Shown here: positions 1-7,815 of the stretch, in pieces | How positions within the stretch are numbered: the stretch's first letter is position 1 | How the letters are laid out: every line of letters begins with the position of its first letter | From: SIG710 sp045596925 | GTDB lineage: Bacteria > Bacillota > Clostridia > Oscillospirales > CAG-272 | Assembly (NCBI GenBank): GCA_045596925.1 | Contig: JAZODH010000075.1 | Coordinates: 1-54,491, forward strand | Length of the DNA: 54,491 bases | Direction of reading: 5' to 3' | Translations under genes and position numbers: made by a program | The notes under the pieces: generated by a model | Told to the model about the DNA's origin: nothing | The model's database searches: none | Seen by the model: only the letters and a program-made list of their open reading frames with translations

Positions 1-104
1 ACCAGGCATTCCTCACCGCCGAAGCGCTTAAAAACATCGCCGACGTGACTGTCTCAAATCTTCTCGCCCTCGGGCGAGGCGGTGAATGCGAAAACGAATT
101 ATAA
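1..104 (+). CDS. ldhA: D-lactate dehydrogenase, C-terminal end (partial)
   Basis: The frame beginning at base 3 is open to TAA at 102-104 and encodes the last 33 residues of a protein whose 5' part lies left of the window. The segment QAFLTAEALKNIA followed by a short tail ending in ECENEL closely matches, from memory, the C-terminus of E. coli-type NAD-dependent D-lactate dehydrogenase (HQAFLTAEALTSI ... CPNELV). That family reduces pyruvate to D-lactate in fermentation. A strong hairpin terminator follows at once. Other D-2-hydroxyacid dehydrogenases share this tail, so substrate identity is likely but not proven from so short a piece. Confidence 0.75.
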   Translation, partial: QAFLTAEALKNIADVTVSNLLALGRGGECENEL

Positions 105-140
105 AAATATCGGGGCTCTGCAAAAAGCCCCGATATTTTT
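103..140. terminator. Bidirectional terminator between ldhA and ychF
   Basis: A perfect 15-bp stem (103-117 with 126-140) with an 8-base loop carries A-runs on one arm and T-runs on the other. It lies between two convergent genes and can stop transcription from both sides. Confidence 0.85.
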
Positions 141-142
141 GG

Positions 143-1237
143 TTACACATTGAATCTGAAAAGAACGATGTCTCCGTCGGTGATGACGTATTCCTTTCCT
201 TCGCTTCGCATGAGTCCCTGTTCCTTTGCGGCGTTGACGCTTCCGCATTTCATCATATCGTCAAAGGAAACGATCTCGGCACGGATAAATCCTCTTTCAA
301 AGTCGCTGTGGATCTTTCCTGCCGCCTGGGGTGCTTTGGTGCCCTTGACTATAGTCCATGCACGAACTTCCTTTGGTCCTGCAGTCAGGTAGCTGATAAG
401 TCCCAGCAGGGAATAGCTCTTCTTGATAAGGCGGTCAAGACCGCTCTCGGCGATGCCAAGCTCCTCGAGGAACATAGCTTTTTCGTCGTCCGAAAGCTCT
501 GCGATCTCTGCCTCAATGCCTGCGCAGATGGCAATGACCTCTGCGTTTTCGCTTGCCGCGTGAGTCTTCAGGCTCTGGTACATTATATTGTCAACAGGCT
601 CGCTGCCCGCCTCGTCCTCACTTACGTTTGCAACGTAAATGATAGGCTTCATGGTCAGCAGATTTGCCTCGGAGATCATGGCAAGCTCGTCGGCAGTAAG
701 GTCAAGGGTTCTTGCGCATTTACCTGCTTCAAGAGCTGCGTAAACCCGCTCAAGCACTTCAAGCTCGGTGGCCAGTGACTTGTCGCCTTTCATAGCTTTC
801 TTGACTCTGTCCATTCTTCTCTCAAGGATCTCCATGTCCGAGAAGATAAGCTCAAGATTTATGGTCTCAAGATCGCGCATGGCGTCGATGGAGCCGTCAA
901 CGTGAATGATGTTGTCGTCGGAAAAGCAACGGATAACGTGCAGGATAGCGTCTACCTCGCGAATGTGGGAAAGGAACTTGTTTCCCAGACCCTCACCCTT
1001 GGACGCGCCTTTAACCAGACCCGCGATGTCAACAAATTCGATAACTGCGGGGGTGTACTTTTCGGGGTTATACATTTCTGCCAGAACGTCCATTCTCTTG
1101 TCGGGCACGGCGACCACGCCTACGTTTGGCTCAATGGTGCAGAAGGGGTAGTTTGCAGATTCTGCTCCTGCGTTCGTCAGGGCGTTGAAAAGCGTACTTT
1201 TTCCCACGTTGGGAAGTCCGACTATACCAAGTTTCAT
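143..1237 (-). CDS. ychF: Redox-responsive ribosome-associated ATPase YchF
   Basis: A full-length 364-residue protein of the Obg-like YchF/OLA1 family. The N-terminus has the P-loop GLPNVGKST (residues about 7-15) and the switch region VDIAGLVKGASKGEGLGNKF. The C-terminal TGS domain runs to the end (ITDGDIVLFRFNV). Family members bind ATP rather than GTP, associate with ribosomes and are linked to stress and redox responses. The ATG at 1237 is preceded by a GGAG site. A sigma-A promoter lies about 60 bases upstream, so it is probably a single-gene unit that ends in the shared terminator at 103-140. Confidence 0.96.
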   Translation of the reverse strand: MKLGIVGLPNVGKSTLFNALTNAGAESANYPFCTIEPNVGVVAVPDKRMDVLAEMYNPEKYTPAVIEFVDIAGLVKGASKGEGLGNKFLSHIREVDAILHVIRCFSDDNIIHVDGSIDAMRDLETINLELIFSDMEILERRMDRVKKAMKGDKSLATELEVLERVYAALEAGKCARTLDLTADELAMISEANLLTMKPIIYVANVSEDEAGSEPVDNIMYQSLKTHAASENAEVIAICAGIEAEIAELSDDEKAMFLEELGIAESGLDRLIKKSYSLLGLISYLTAGPKEVRAWTIVKGTKAPQAAGKIHSDFERGFIRAEIVSFDDMMKCGSVNAAKEQGLMRSEGKEYVITDGDIVLFRFNV

Positions 1238-1291
1238 TTTTGTGTCTCCTTTATCGGTCAGGCGCGCTGTGGCGCATAATAATTCATTTTA

Positions 1292-1320
1292 ATTATAACA
1301 CATAATTTCCTTTTTCTCAA
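1292..1320 (-). promoter_or_regulatory. Sigma-A promoter of ychF
   Basis: On the minus strand there is TTGAGA (1315-1320), a 17-base spacer, and a perfect TATAAT (1292-1297). It points at the ychF start codon. Confidence 0.75.
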
Positions 1321-1460
1321 TAGGAAACGAAAAATTATTTAAAAAAGGCAAATTGTTGAATTTGGGTTTACAAATGACGTGTATAATGTAATAAAATGGA
1401 TAAAATTTCAAGAGTTTTCTCATGATTCTTAAAAATATTTACATTTTTATAAAAAAGTAT

Positions 1461-1488
1461 TTGATTTTTGCGAAAAATGTGATATAAT
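1461..1488 (+). promoter_or_regulatory. Probable sigma-A promoter of the response regulator gene
   Basis: TTGATT (1461-1466), a 16-base spacer and TATAAT (1483-1488). It would leave a leader of about 130 bases before the start codon, which is AT-rich and shows no clear structure. Confidence 0.6.
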
Positions 1489-1624
1489 ATTAAACACAAT
1501 GTTATGAAAAACACACTATTTTATAAATCATTTGAGAAAATTCGAGAAAAATTCATATTTCAATCACTTGATTTTCCCATAATTAATGTAAAATCAAGGC
1601 GAAAGTAAAAGGAGGATATCACTT

Positions 1625-2317
1625 ATGATGGACACAAAGATTTTGCTTATAGATGACGATCCCAATATATGCGATCTCATAAAGATATACCTTGAAAACG
1701 AGGGCTACGACGTAAAAGTGGCTTCCGACGGCGTGGAGGGTCTTACATATTTCAAGATGTACGAGCCCGACCTGGTCCTGCTTGACATTATGCTCCCCAA
1801 AAAGGACGGTTGGCAGGTCTGCCGCGAGATCCGAGAGCAGTCCTCAAAGCCTATTATCATGGTTACGGCGAAAAACGAGGTCTTTGACAAGGTGTTGGGA
1901 CTTGAGCTTGGTGCGGACGATTTCGTTACAAAGCCCTTTAACATCAAGGAGCTTTCCGCAAGAGTCAAGGCGGTGCTTCGCCGCTGCAATACCCGCAGCA
2001 CTCAGAGCGACGATGACGTGGTGAAATTCCACAACATTGAGATCAGCTTGCAGAAATATGAGCTGAAGCTCTGCGGCAAGTCTGTTGACGTGCCTCCCAA
2101 GGAGCTGGAGCTTCTCTATTTCCTGGCGTCAAACTCCAACCACGTATTTACACGCGATCAGTTGCTCGATAAAGTCTGGGGATTTGACTATCTGGGCGAT
2201 TCCAGAACGGTCGACGTTCACGTAAAGAGGCTCAGAGAAAAGCTTGAGGGGGTTTCAAGTAAGTGGACCCTAAAGACCGTTTGGGGCGTCGGTTACAAGT
2301 TCGAGATCTTAGGATAA
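1625..2317 (+). CDS. OmpR/PhoB-family response regulator (orphan)
   Basis: A 230-residue regulator with an N-terminal receiver domain (1-120) and a C-terminal winged-helix DNA-binding domain (about 130-230). All receiver residues are present: acidic pocket D10-D12, phospho-acceptor D54 in LLDIMLP, T81 and K103 in TKPF. The winged helix ends in the usual TVWGVGYKF. An AGGAGG site precedes ATG-ATG at 1625/1628. No histidine kinase gene is adjacent: the next gene, 57 bases on, is an HtrA-like protease. A regulator with a downstream HtrA recalls the walRK-htrA arrangement, but I cannot assign it to WalR or PhoP from this sequence alone. Confidence 0.93.
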   Translation: MMDTKILLIDDDPNICDLIKIYLENEGYDVKVASDGVEGLTYFKMYEPDLVLLDIMLPKKDGWQVCREIREQSSKPIIMVTAKNEVFDKVLGLELGADDFVTKPFNIKELSARVKAVLRRCNTRSTQSDDDVVKFHNIEISLQKYELKLCGKSVDVPPKELELLYFLASNSNHVFTRDQLLDKVWGFDYLGDSRTVDVHVKRLREKLEGVSSKWTLKTVWGVGYKFEILG

Positions 2318-2323
2318 TATAGG

Positions 2324-2353
2324 GTGCCGATGCGGTTCGCTCTGCATTGGCAC
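2324..2353 (+). other. Weak intercistronic hairpin
   Basis: A 10-bp stem (2324-2333 with 2344-2353, one G-T pair) lies between the response regulator and protease genes. There is no good T-run after it, so it may reduce or process the transcript rather than end it. Confidence 0.4.
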
Positions 2354-2374
2354 TTCTTATAGAAGGTATGGAAT

Positions 2375-3619
2375 ATGGAAGAAAATAAGTTTGAAAATAT
2401 TCAGGAGCAGCCGCAAGAGCAGTCTATCGAGACCGCGCCGTCCGAGACGGCAGCTCCCCAAGAGCAAAAGGTGAAATTCAACTGGGATTACAGCGCCCAG
2501 GACGAATACAACAAGAAAAAACAAAGGCGAGAAAGCCGCTGGGGGACTGCTGTTTACGCGTTGACCGCTCTGCTGGTGTTCGCACTGGGCTTTGCGGGTA
2601 TCGGCGCGGTGGCTCTCCTTGACAGCTATACCCACATAACTCAGACCATTGAAAGGGAAAACGTGGTCTACATCAGAGAGACCGACAGCGATATGCTGTC
2701 GGTTGCCGAGATCTCGGGGCTTGTAAAGCCCTCGGTGGTGGTAATTGAGTGTATGGGTGAATCGGACAGCTCGGCAGGTTCGGGATTTATCATCAGCGAG
2801 GACGGGTACATTGCCACTAATTACCACGTTATAGCAAAATCCAAGGTGGTGAAGGTCACCCTGTTCAGCGGTGACGAATATGATGCCACGGTGGTGGGAT
2901 CGGACGCGCTCAGCGATCTGGCACTCCTGAAGATCAAGGCAGACGGACTCACTCCCGTGAAGATCGGAGACTCCGACAATCTGGTGGTGGGAGAATACGT
3001 TATAGCCGTGGGCAATCCCTCCGGCGTGGATTACAAATTTACGGTCACAGACGGCATAATTTCCGCGCTTGGCCGAAAGGTCGAGTTCACCAATGAAAGC
3101 GGAACTCCCGAAAAGGCTATGACCCTCATACAGACCAACGCCGATCTGAACCACGGAAACAGCGGAGGACCGCTGGTAAATTCAAGAGGAGAAGTCATCG
3201 GTGTTAACGTCAGCCGACTTGAGAGCGGTTATACGGGCGTGGGCTTTTCGATTCCAATAAACGAGGCGATGGAGCTTTTGAACGAGATCAAGACCACGGG
3301 AGAGGATATCGTGCGGAATTCCACCCCCGTTGCGGTGCGCAAGGCGGTGCTGGGAATCACGGGAAAGACCGTTTCGTCAAAGGCCGGATATGCCGTTGAC
3401 GGCGTGCTGGTCGATACGACCGACGAGAAATACGATGCCTATGCAAAGGGCGTGCGCTCGGGCGATATTATCGTGGGCATCAACGGCAAGGCCGTGGACG
3501 ATATCATGGACATAAAGAGCGAGATTGAAAAGCTGACGGCGGACGACAGCGTGACGCTGAAGATCTACCGTGACGGCGAGTATATCGAGATCACGGCTCG
3601 GCTGGGATTCACCAAATAA
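2375..3619 (+). CDS. Membrane-anchored HtrA-like serine protease with PDZ domain
   Basis: A 414-residue trypsin-like S1C protease. An acidic and basic cytoplasmic tail (1-55) is followed by one membrane segment (about 57-80), the protease domain (about 105-300) and a C-terminal PDZ domain (about 325-410). The catalytic triad is intact: H151 in NYHVIA, D181 in ALSDLALLKI and S263 in GNSGGPL. Such enzymes degrade or refold damaged proteins outside the membrane. It lies 57 bases downstream of an orphan response regulator and probably shares its transcript. It is followed by a strong bidirectional terminator. The gene could be called htrA or degP, but paralogues are common, so no symbol is given. 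Confidence 0.93.
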   Translation: MEENKFENIQEQPQEQSIETAPSETAAPQEQKVKFNWDYSAQDEYNKKKQRRESRWGTAVYALTALLVFALGFAGIGAVALLDSYTHITQTIERENVVYIRETDSDMLSVAEISGLVKPSVVVIECMGESDSSAGSGFIISEDGYIATNYHVIAKSKVVKVTLFSGDEYDATVVGSDALSDLALLKIKADGLTPVKIGDSDNLVVGEYVIAVGNPSGVDYKFTVTDGIISALGRKVEFTNESGTPEKAMTLIQTNADLNHGNSGGPLVNSRGEVIGVNVSRLESGYTGVGFSIPINEAMELLNEIKTTGEDIVRNSTPVAVRKAVLGITGKTVSSKAGYAVDGVLVDTTDEKYDAYAKGVRSGDIIVGINGKAVDDIMDIKSEIEKLTADDSVTLKIYRDGEYIEITARLGFTK

Positions 3620-3653
3620 ATAAAAGCGATGGTTTCGACCATCGCTTTTATTT
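3618..3653. terminator. Bidirectional terminator after the protease gene
   Basis: A 16-bp perfect stem (3618-3633 with 3638-3653) with a TTCG loop. The arms carry A- and T-rich ends. It serves the protease gene and the convergent AraC remnant. Confidence 0.85.
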
Positions 3654-4169
3654 ATTTGAGTTTCTGAGGGACGCGGGAGTGCAACCGCGCTTTTTCTTGA
3701 AAACGCTGATGAAATAGGACGGGGAAGAGAAGCCGGAGATCCGGGATATTTCCTTTACCGACAGGTCAGACGTCTTCACCAAATTTTCGGCGTAGCTTAT
3801 ACGCTTGTTTTGCAGATATTCCGTAAAGCTCATGCCGGTTTCCGCGGTAAAAAGCGAGCCTAAATAGTTGGGGGAATATCCGATCTCCGTCGCAACCGAG
3901 GCAATGCCGATATTTTGGCCAAAGTCTCGTTGCACTATGTCCATGGCGCGCCTGACCGCGCAGTTGTAGAGTTTGGAATTTTCAAGAGAATCTTTGTTTT
4001 GGCGGATAAGCGCGCGGCAGAAGATGATGAGCACCTTTCCAAAGCATTCAAGCTTTATATCGGACGAAAATCGGTCGTTTGAGTCGGATTCCCCGATTAT
4101 CTTCTCAAGCTCACAGACCACCTGATCGGCTTCCTCCCAAGACAGCGTCACCTCGGCCGGGGCATTGCG
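3648..4169 (-). pseudogene. AraC-family transcriptional regulator, 5'-truncated remnant
   Basis: The frame encodes the complete C-terminal DNA-binding domain of an AraC/XylS regulator, with two helix-turn-helix units (from about NIGIASVATEIGYSPNYLG to EISRISGFSSPSYFISVFKK). Only about 60 residues of the preceding effector domain remain, whereas such proteins usually have 280 or more residues in total. The frame can use a GTG at 4151, but no ribosome site precedes it, and it closes at 4170-4172. The point where it stops making sense is also where the opposite-strand beta-mannosidase begins mid-protein, so both divergent genes have lost their 5' ends at one junction. It probably once controlled the mannosidase locus. 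Confidence 0.75.
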
Positions 4170-5742
4170 TTATGACGTTGTTGTTACTCTTAAATATAAG
4201 GGCGATGTGGTGGACGAATACCGCTATCGCATGGGCCTGCGGACGGTGGAGCTTCGTCGCACCGACCTTGCCTCCGACCCTGATGCCCATTTTTATTTTG
4301 TTGTCAATGGCAAGAGGATAATCACCTACGGCACTAACTGGGTACCTGCCGACGCACTCCATTCCTTTGATAAAAAGCGTATCGGGAAGATACTTCCCAT
4401 GCTGTCGGAGCTGGGCTGCAACATTGTGCGTATGTGGGGTGGAAACGTCTACGAGGACCACGAATTCTACGACTACTGCGATGAAAACGGAATCCTGATC
4501 TGGCAGGATTTTTGCATGGCCTGCGGACTTTATCCCCAGGACGAGGATTTTCAAAATCGCCTCTTTGAAGAAGCGTCTGCGGTCGTAAAGAAGCTGAGAA
4601 ACCACGTTTCGATCGCTCTTTGGGCGGGTGACAACGAGTGTGACGAGGCATATTTCTGGGGCGGCAAGCCACTTCAGGGAATGACCCCCTCGGACAATGC
4701 ACTCACTCGTAAGATCATTCCAAAGGTGCTGAGGTTACATGATCCCTCCCGCCCGTTTTTGCCCTCGTCTCCGTATCTGAGCGACGTGCTCTTGAAGACG
4801 GGAAACCGTTGGGACGCCGCCGAGGCGCATCTTTGGGGACCCCGCGATTATTTCAAGGGCGAATACTATCGTGATTCCAAGGCCTGTTACGCAAGTGAGA
4901 TCGGTTATCACGGCTGTCCTTCTCCCGATTCGCTGAAGAAGTTCATTGCCGCCGATCAGCTCTGGCATTGGGCGCGGGATGGCGAAAAAGCGGGCGAGGA
5001 CGGTCAGTGGGAAAAGCAGGGCACGTGGGCAAAGACCGATTGGGTGGCCCACGCAACTGCCTTTGACTTTGACATCCCCGACTGCTGGGAGAAATACCGC
5101 ATACCTCTGATGGCAAATCAGGTTATAATCCTTTTCGGGAAAGAGTCGGACAATCTCGAGGATTTTGCACGCGCAAGTCAGATATCCCAAGCTGAGGCGA
5201 AGAAATATTTTATAGAGCGCTTCCGTTATGACCGTGAAAGCAAGGGAGGTCTGATCTGGTGGAATCTTGTTGACGGCTGGCCGCAGATCTCCGATGCGGT
5301 GGTAGACTATTACGGCGCAAAAAAGCTGGCTTACTATTACATAAAGCGCTCCTAGCAGGCTCTTTGTCTTATGCTGCGCGAGCCCGTGGACGGGGTGCTG
5401 TCCCTTGCCTGTGTGAACGACAGCGGGGAGAAGCACATCACATACCGCATATCCGACGTTGAAAGCGGAGAAATTTTGAAGTGCGGCGAGGCTGTGGTCC
5501 CTTGCGAGAGCGTCACCGAGCTTGGCTCGATCGAAGCAAACGATAAAAAGCGTTTCCTGCTCCTTGAGTGGGAGACTGATGACGACGCAAAATTTGTAAA
5601 CCATTATTTTACGAATATACTTGACATCGACTACGGTTATTATGTAAAATGTATGCAGAAGGCGGGATTCTACGAGGAATTTGAGGGCTTTGAGGATCAG
5701 GCACAGAAAAGCGAGCCTCTGCCTTACGTTTTTGATTTTTGA
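4126..5742 (+). pseudogene. GH2 beta-mannosidase, 5'-truncated with an in-frame amber stop
   Basis: The frame enters a glycoside hydrolase family 2 beta-mannosidase in its central domains (RYDVVVTLKYKG, YRMGLRTVELRRTD, then the TIM barrel from GTNWVPAD and NIVRMWGGNVYEDHEFYDYC). The acid/base region (WAGDNECDE) and the nucleophile region (CYASEIGYHG) are still present. Full-length family members have about 400 more N-terminal residues, which are absent. At 5353-5355 a TAG interrupts the frame; translation continues in the same frame (QALCLMLREPVDG) through the C-terminal domain to TGA at 5740-5742. Relatives usually have Gln there, so a single CAG-to-TAG change would explain it. With both lesions the gene is very probably dead. 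Confidence 0.85.
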
Positions 5743-5748
5743 GGTAAA

Positions 5749-6025
5749 ATGTACTATATAGGAATTGATATAGGCGGCACCAAATGTGCCGCGAGTCTCG
5801 GATTTTCCGAGGGCGGGGATCTGAAGATCCTGCGCCGCGAGGAGTTTAAGACCGAGGGGAAGCCTGAAAGTGTTCTTGACAGATTCGCCGACCTCTGCCA
5901 CAGATTTACGACGGAACACGGCAAAGAAAATTTCGGCGGTATCGGTATCAGTGTCCGCAAGGCTTGGCGAGAATATCGGAGACTACGCGGCGCTTGCCCT
6001 TGCGGTGCAGGCGGGCGATAGATAG
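5749..6025 (+). pseudogene. ROK-family sugar kinase, internal deletion and frameshift
   Basis: The ATG at 5749 follows the mannosidase stop by 6 bases. The first ~67 residues are a good ROK N-terminus with the ATP-binding motif GIDIGGTKCAASLG. At about 5955 the frame shifts: the +1 frame then reads ARLGENIGDYAALALA and stops at 6023-6025, which resembles the extreme C-terminus of ROK proteins. About 200 central residues, including the substrate and zinc sites, are missing. ROK kinases phosphorylate sugars such as glucose or mannose, fitting a former role downstream of the mannosidase. Confidence 0.8.
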
Positions 6026-6038
6026 AAAGGAACTGAAT

Positions 6039-6698
6039 ATGAAAAGAATTTACTCAATGTATAAGGGCGGCGAGACCGACCTTGGCTACTACGTTTACCT
6101 TCCCAAGGATTTTGACATAAACAAAAAATACCCTCTTGTGACCTTCCTTCACGGCGCAGGAGAGCGCGGTGACGGCGGCGAGGAGACGTGCCGTCTTCTC
6201 ACAAAGAACGCACTGCCCCGATACGCACAGGAGGGAAAGGAATATCCGTTCATTCTCCTTTGTCCCCAGTGCCCCGAAAACATTGTTTGGAACAACATTG
6301 TTCTCTCGGTGAAAAAACTGATTGATATGGTGGTTAATGAATATAACGTCGATGCAGATCGGATTTGCTGCACGGGTATCAGCATGGGCGGATACGGAAC
6401 CTGGGAGATGGGAATAACCTATCCCGGATTTTTCTCCGCTATCGCTCCCGTTTGCGGCGGCGGATTCTCCTGGCGCACACCTGCGCTGAAGGATATGCCT
6501 GTATGGGCGTTCCACGGTGATGCGGACAACGTTGTGCCGATTATCAACTCTCAAATAATGGTGGACGGCGTTAACAATGCGGGCGGCAATGCCAAATTCA
6601 CCGTCTTCCCGGGTGTGTTCCACAACTCGTGGGATCCTGCGTATCTTGAAACAAACGTTGTAGAGTGGCTTTTGGAGCAAAAAAGGAAAATGTGTTGA
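6039..6698 (+). CDS. Alpha/beta-hydrolase esterase (predicted peptidase/PHB-depolymerase-like)
   Basis: A 219-residue cytoplasmic alpha/beta hydrolase. The start is taken at ATG 6039, preceded by GAAAGG; a longer upstream frame only reads the broken ROK gene. The oxyanion region FLHGAGERG (residues 36-44), nucleophile S115 in GISMGGYG, acid D163 in HGDADNVVP and H195 in PGVFHNSW are all in place. This type cleaves small esters or acetyl/feruloyl groups on plant glycans. It sits just behind the mannosidase and ROK remnants and is the only gene of that locus that looks intact. The substrate cannot be read from the sequence. Confidence 0.85.
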   Translation: MKRIYSMYKGGETDLGYYVYLPKDFDINKKYPLVTFLHGAGERGDGGEETCRLLTKNALPRYAQEGKEYPFILLCPQCPENIVWNNIVLSVKKLIDMVVNEYNVDADRICCTGISMGGYGTWEMGITYPGFFSAIAPVCGGGFSWRTPALKDMPVWAFHGDADNVVPIINSQIMVDGVNNAGGNAKFTVFPGVFHNSWDPAYLETNVVEWLLEQKRKMC

Positions 6699-6758
6699 CG
6701 GACGCAGATTCGATGAGGTCTGCTCAAATTCGTGTGTCGACAACATGATTCGGGTAAA

Positions 6759-6790
6759 CGAAAAACGACGGCGTTCAGCCGTCGTTTTCG
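6759..6790. terminator. Bidirectional terminator between esterase and abrB
   Basis: Stem CGAAAAACGACGGC (6759-6772) pairs with GCCGTCGTTTTCG (6778-6790). This ACGACGG stem recurs in other terminators of the window. Confidence 0.8.
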
Positions 6791-7033
6791 TTATATGCTC
6801 TTTATTTGCGCAATGCAAGTGTGACAAACCCTTTTGCCGCCGAAGAAGATCACGTCGTCCGCATTTCCGCAGAATATGCAGGATGGTTGGTATTTCATCA
6901 AAATTATTCTGTCCTCGTCGGTGAAAATCTCAATGGCGTCTTTTTCTTTGATGTCCATGGTCTTTCTGATCTCCATGGGAAGCACGATCCTGCCCAGTTC
7001 ATCTACTTTGCGAACGATTCCGGTTGATTTCAT
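6791..7033 (-). CDS. abrB: AbrB-family transition-state regulator with C-terminal CxxC pairs
   Basis: An 80-residue protein. Residues 1-50 form the swapped-hairpin AbrB DNA-binding domain (MKSTGIVRKVDELGRIVLPMEIRKTM). The C-terminal 30 residues carry two CxxC pairs (CIFC and CHTC), suggesting a small metal-binding knuckle instead of the Bacillus AbrB tail; this layout is common in Clostridia. AbrB proteins repress stationary-phase and sporulation genes. The gene stands alone, with a near-consensus promoter and a terminator overlapping its 3' end. It is not the missing N-terminal half of spoVT discussed at 48.7 kb: it is complete and carries its own C-terminus. Confidence 0.92.
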   Translation of the reverse strand: MKSTGIVRKVDELGRIVLPMEIRKTMDIKEKDAIEIFTDEDRIILMKYQPSCIFCGNADDVIFFGGKRVCHTCIAQIKSI

Positions 7034-7340
7034 TTCCTTTACCTACCTTCCTTGATATTGTAATTATTTTGTGTATCTGTAAATTTCTTCCATTGTGATT
7101 ATTATATACTTTTTTGTTGTCGTTGTCAAGTGTTTTTGCAATAAAAACACAATATTTTGTAAAATAATTTTATCTTTGCACGATATGTTGTGTCGAATTA
7201 TGGCGGAACTTCTGTCAAAAAGTCGGTTTTGACCTATGAAAACGAAATTGGTCGAGAAAAGGGGATTGCTCTTTTTTTCGGTGGCGAATATTCGTGTGAA
7301 AAGAGGTCGAAAATCTATGAAAGAAAAAGGAGGTGAGCAG
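7034..7340. other. AT-rich intergenic region upstream of abrB and a small membrane-protein gene
   Basis: It contains the abrB promoter at 7101-7129. Toward the plus-strand gene I find no convincing sigma-A promoter. A frame from 7236 is open into the next gene but lacks a ribosome site, so it is not called. Confidence 0.5.
7101..7129 (-). promoter_or_regulatory. Strong sigma-A promoter of abrB
   Basis: On the minus strand: perfect TTGACA (7124-7129), a 17-base spacer and perfect TATAAT (7101-7106). Confidence 0.85.
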
Positions 7341-7607
7341 ATGCTAAAGGGCTGTCAGAAGCAGGTGGTGGTCCTGCGAGGGAAGTGCGGAGACATTTTC
7401 GAGGAGGCATATTTTATTTTGCGGTCAGGTACGTCGAAGGCGGGACTGCCCGAAATGCTCTGCGAAGCAAATCGTATAGTGGAGGCTACCAAGCCCTGTC
7501 CCCAAAAGCGAAGAAGCCTGGCGCCTCACGTAAAAAGCTTTATATTTTTTGCGGCAGGACTTGCCGTGGGTGCTTCTCTTGTGCTGCTCTCGGTATCCCT
7601 TGCTTGA
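7341..7607 (+). CDS. Small conserved membrane protein of unknown function
   Basis: An 88-residue protein. The start is ATG 7341 because a very strong AAAGGAGGTGAG site lies just upstream; the same frame is open back to 7236 without such a site. The N-terminal ~65 residues are soluble (MLKGCQKQVVVLRG, then DIFEEAYFILR). The last ~23 residues form one membrane helix, so it is probably a tail-anchored protein. I believe similar short proteins occur in other Clostridia, but I know of no function. Its stop codon lies inside the -35 box of the RNase J promoter. Confidence 0.75.
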   Translation: MLKGCQKQVVVLRGKCGDIFEEAYFILRSGTSKAGLPEMLCEANRIVEATKPCPQKRRSLAPHVKSFIFFAAGLAVGASLVLLSVSLA

Positions 7608-7632
7608 CAAGATCGGTAAAATGTGGTATAAT
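7604..7632 (+). promoter_or_regulatory. Strong sigma-A promoter of the RNase J gene
   Basis: Perfect TTGACA (7604-7609), 17-base spacer, perfect TATAAT (7627-7632). The leader is about 175 bases. The -35 box overlaps the stop codon of the preceding small gene. Confidence 0.85.
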
Positions 7633-7815
7633 ACCCGAGATGGGTTTATCCCGCTTGACCGTTTGCGCCGTTTCAGGCGCGTTTTCAAATCGAATCTGAA
7701 ACCTTTAGTCCCCTCGTCGGGTCGTGTGACGGGTATGGCAAAGGTTACTTTTTTCACGCTTATTTACATATTGTATTAGAGATGCGGTTGCATCGGAAAG
7801 GAAATTACGGAATAT

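Larger units (their letters stand above)
1238..1624. other. AT-rich divergent intergenic region
   Basis: This 387-base stretch separates ychF and the response regulator gene. It is much richer in A and T than the genes and contains the two promoters listed separately, plus an isolated TATAAT at 1382-1387 without a convincing -35. I see no RNA gene or ORF in it. Confidence 0.6.

Noticed and set aside
1353..1387. Second promoter upstream of the response regulator
   Set aside because: A TATAAT is present at 1382-1387, but no -35 box at 16-18 bases is convincing.
5353..5355. TAG as a recoded sense codon
   Set aside because: The host gene is also truncated at its 5' end and its neighbours are broken, so a nonsense mutation is simpler. 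TAG also serves as an ordinary stop in this sequence.
6791..7033. abrB gene as the displaced N-terminal half of spoVT
   Set aside because: It is a complete AbrB protein with its own promoter, stop and Cys-rich tail, 41 kb from the spoVT remnant.
7236..7340. Longer N-terminus of the small membrane protein
   Set aside because: The AAAGGAGGTGAG site directly before ATG 7341 fixes the start there; the upstream frame has no ribosome site.
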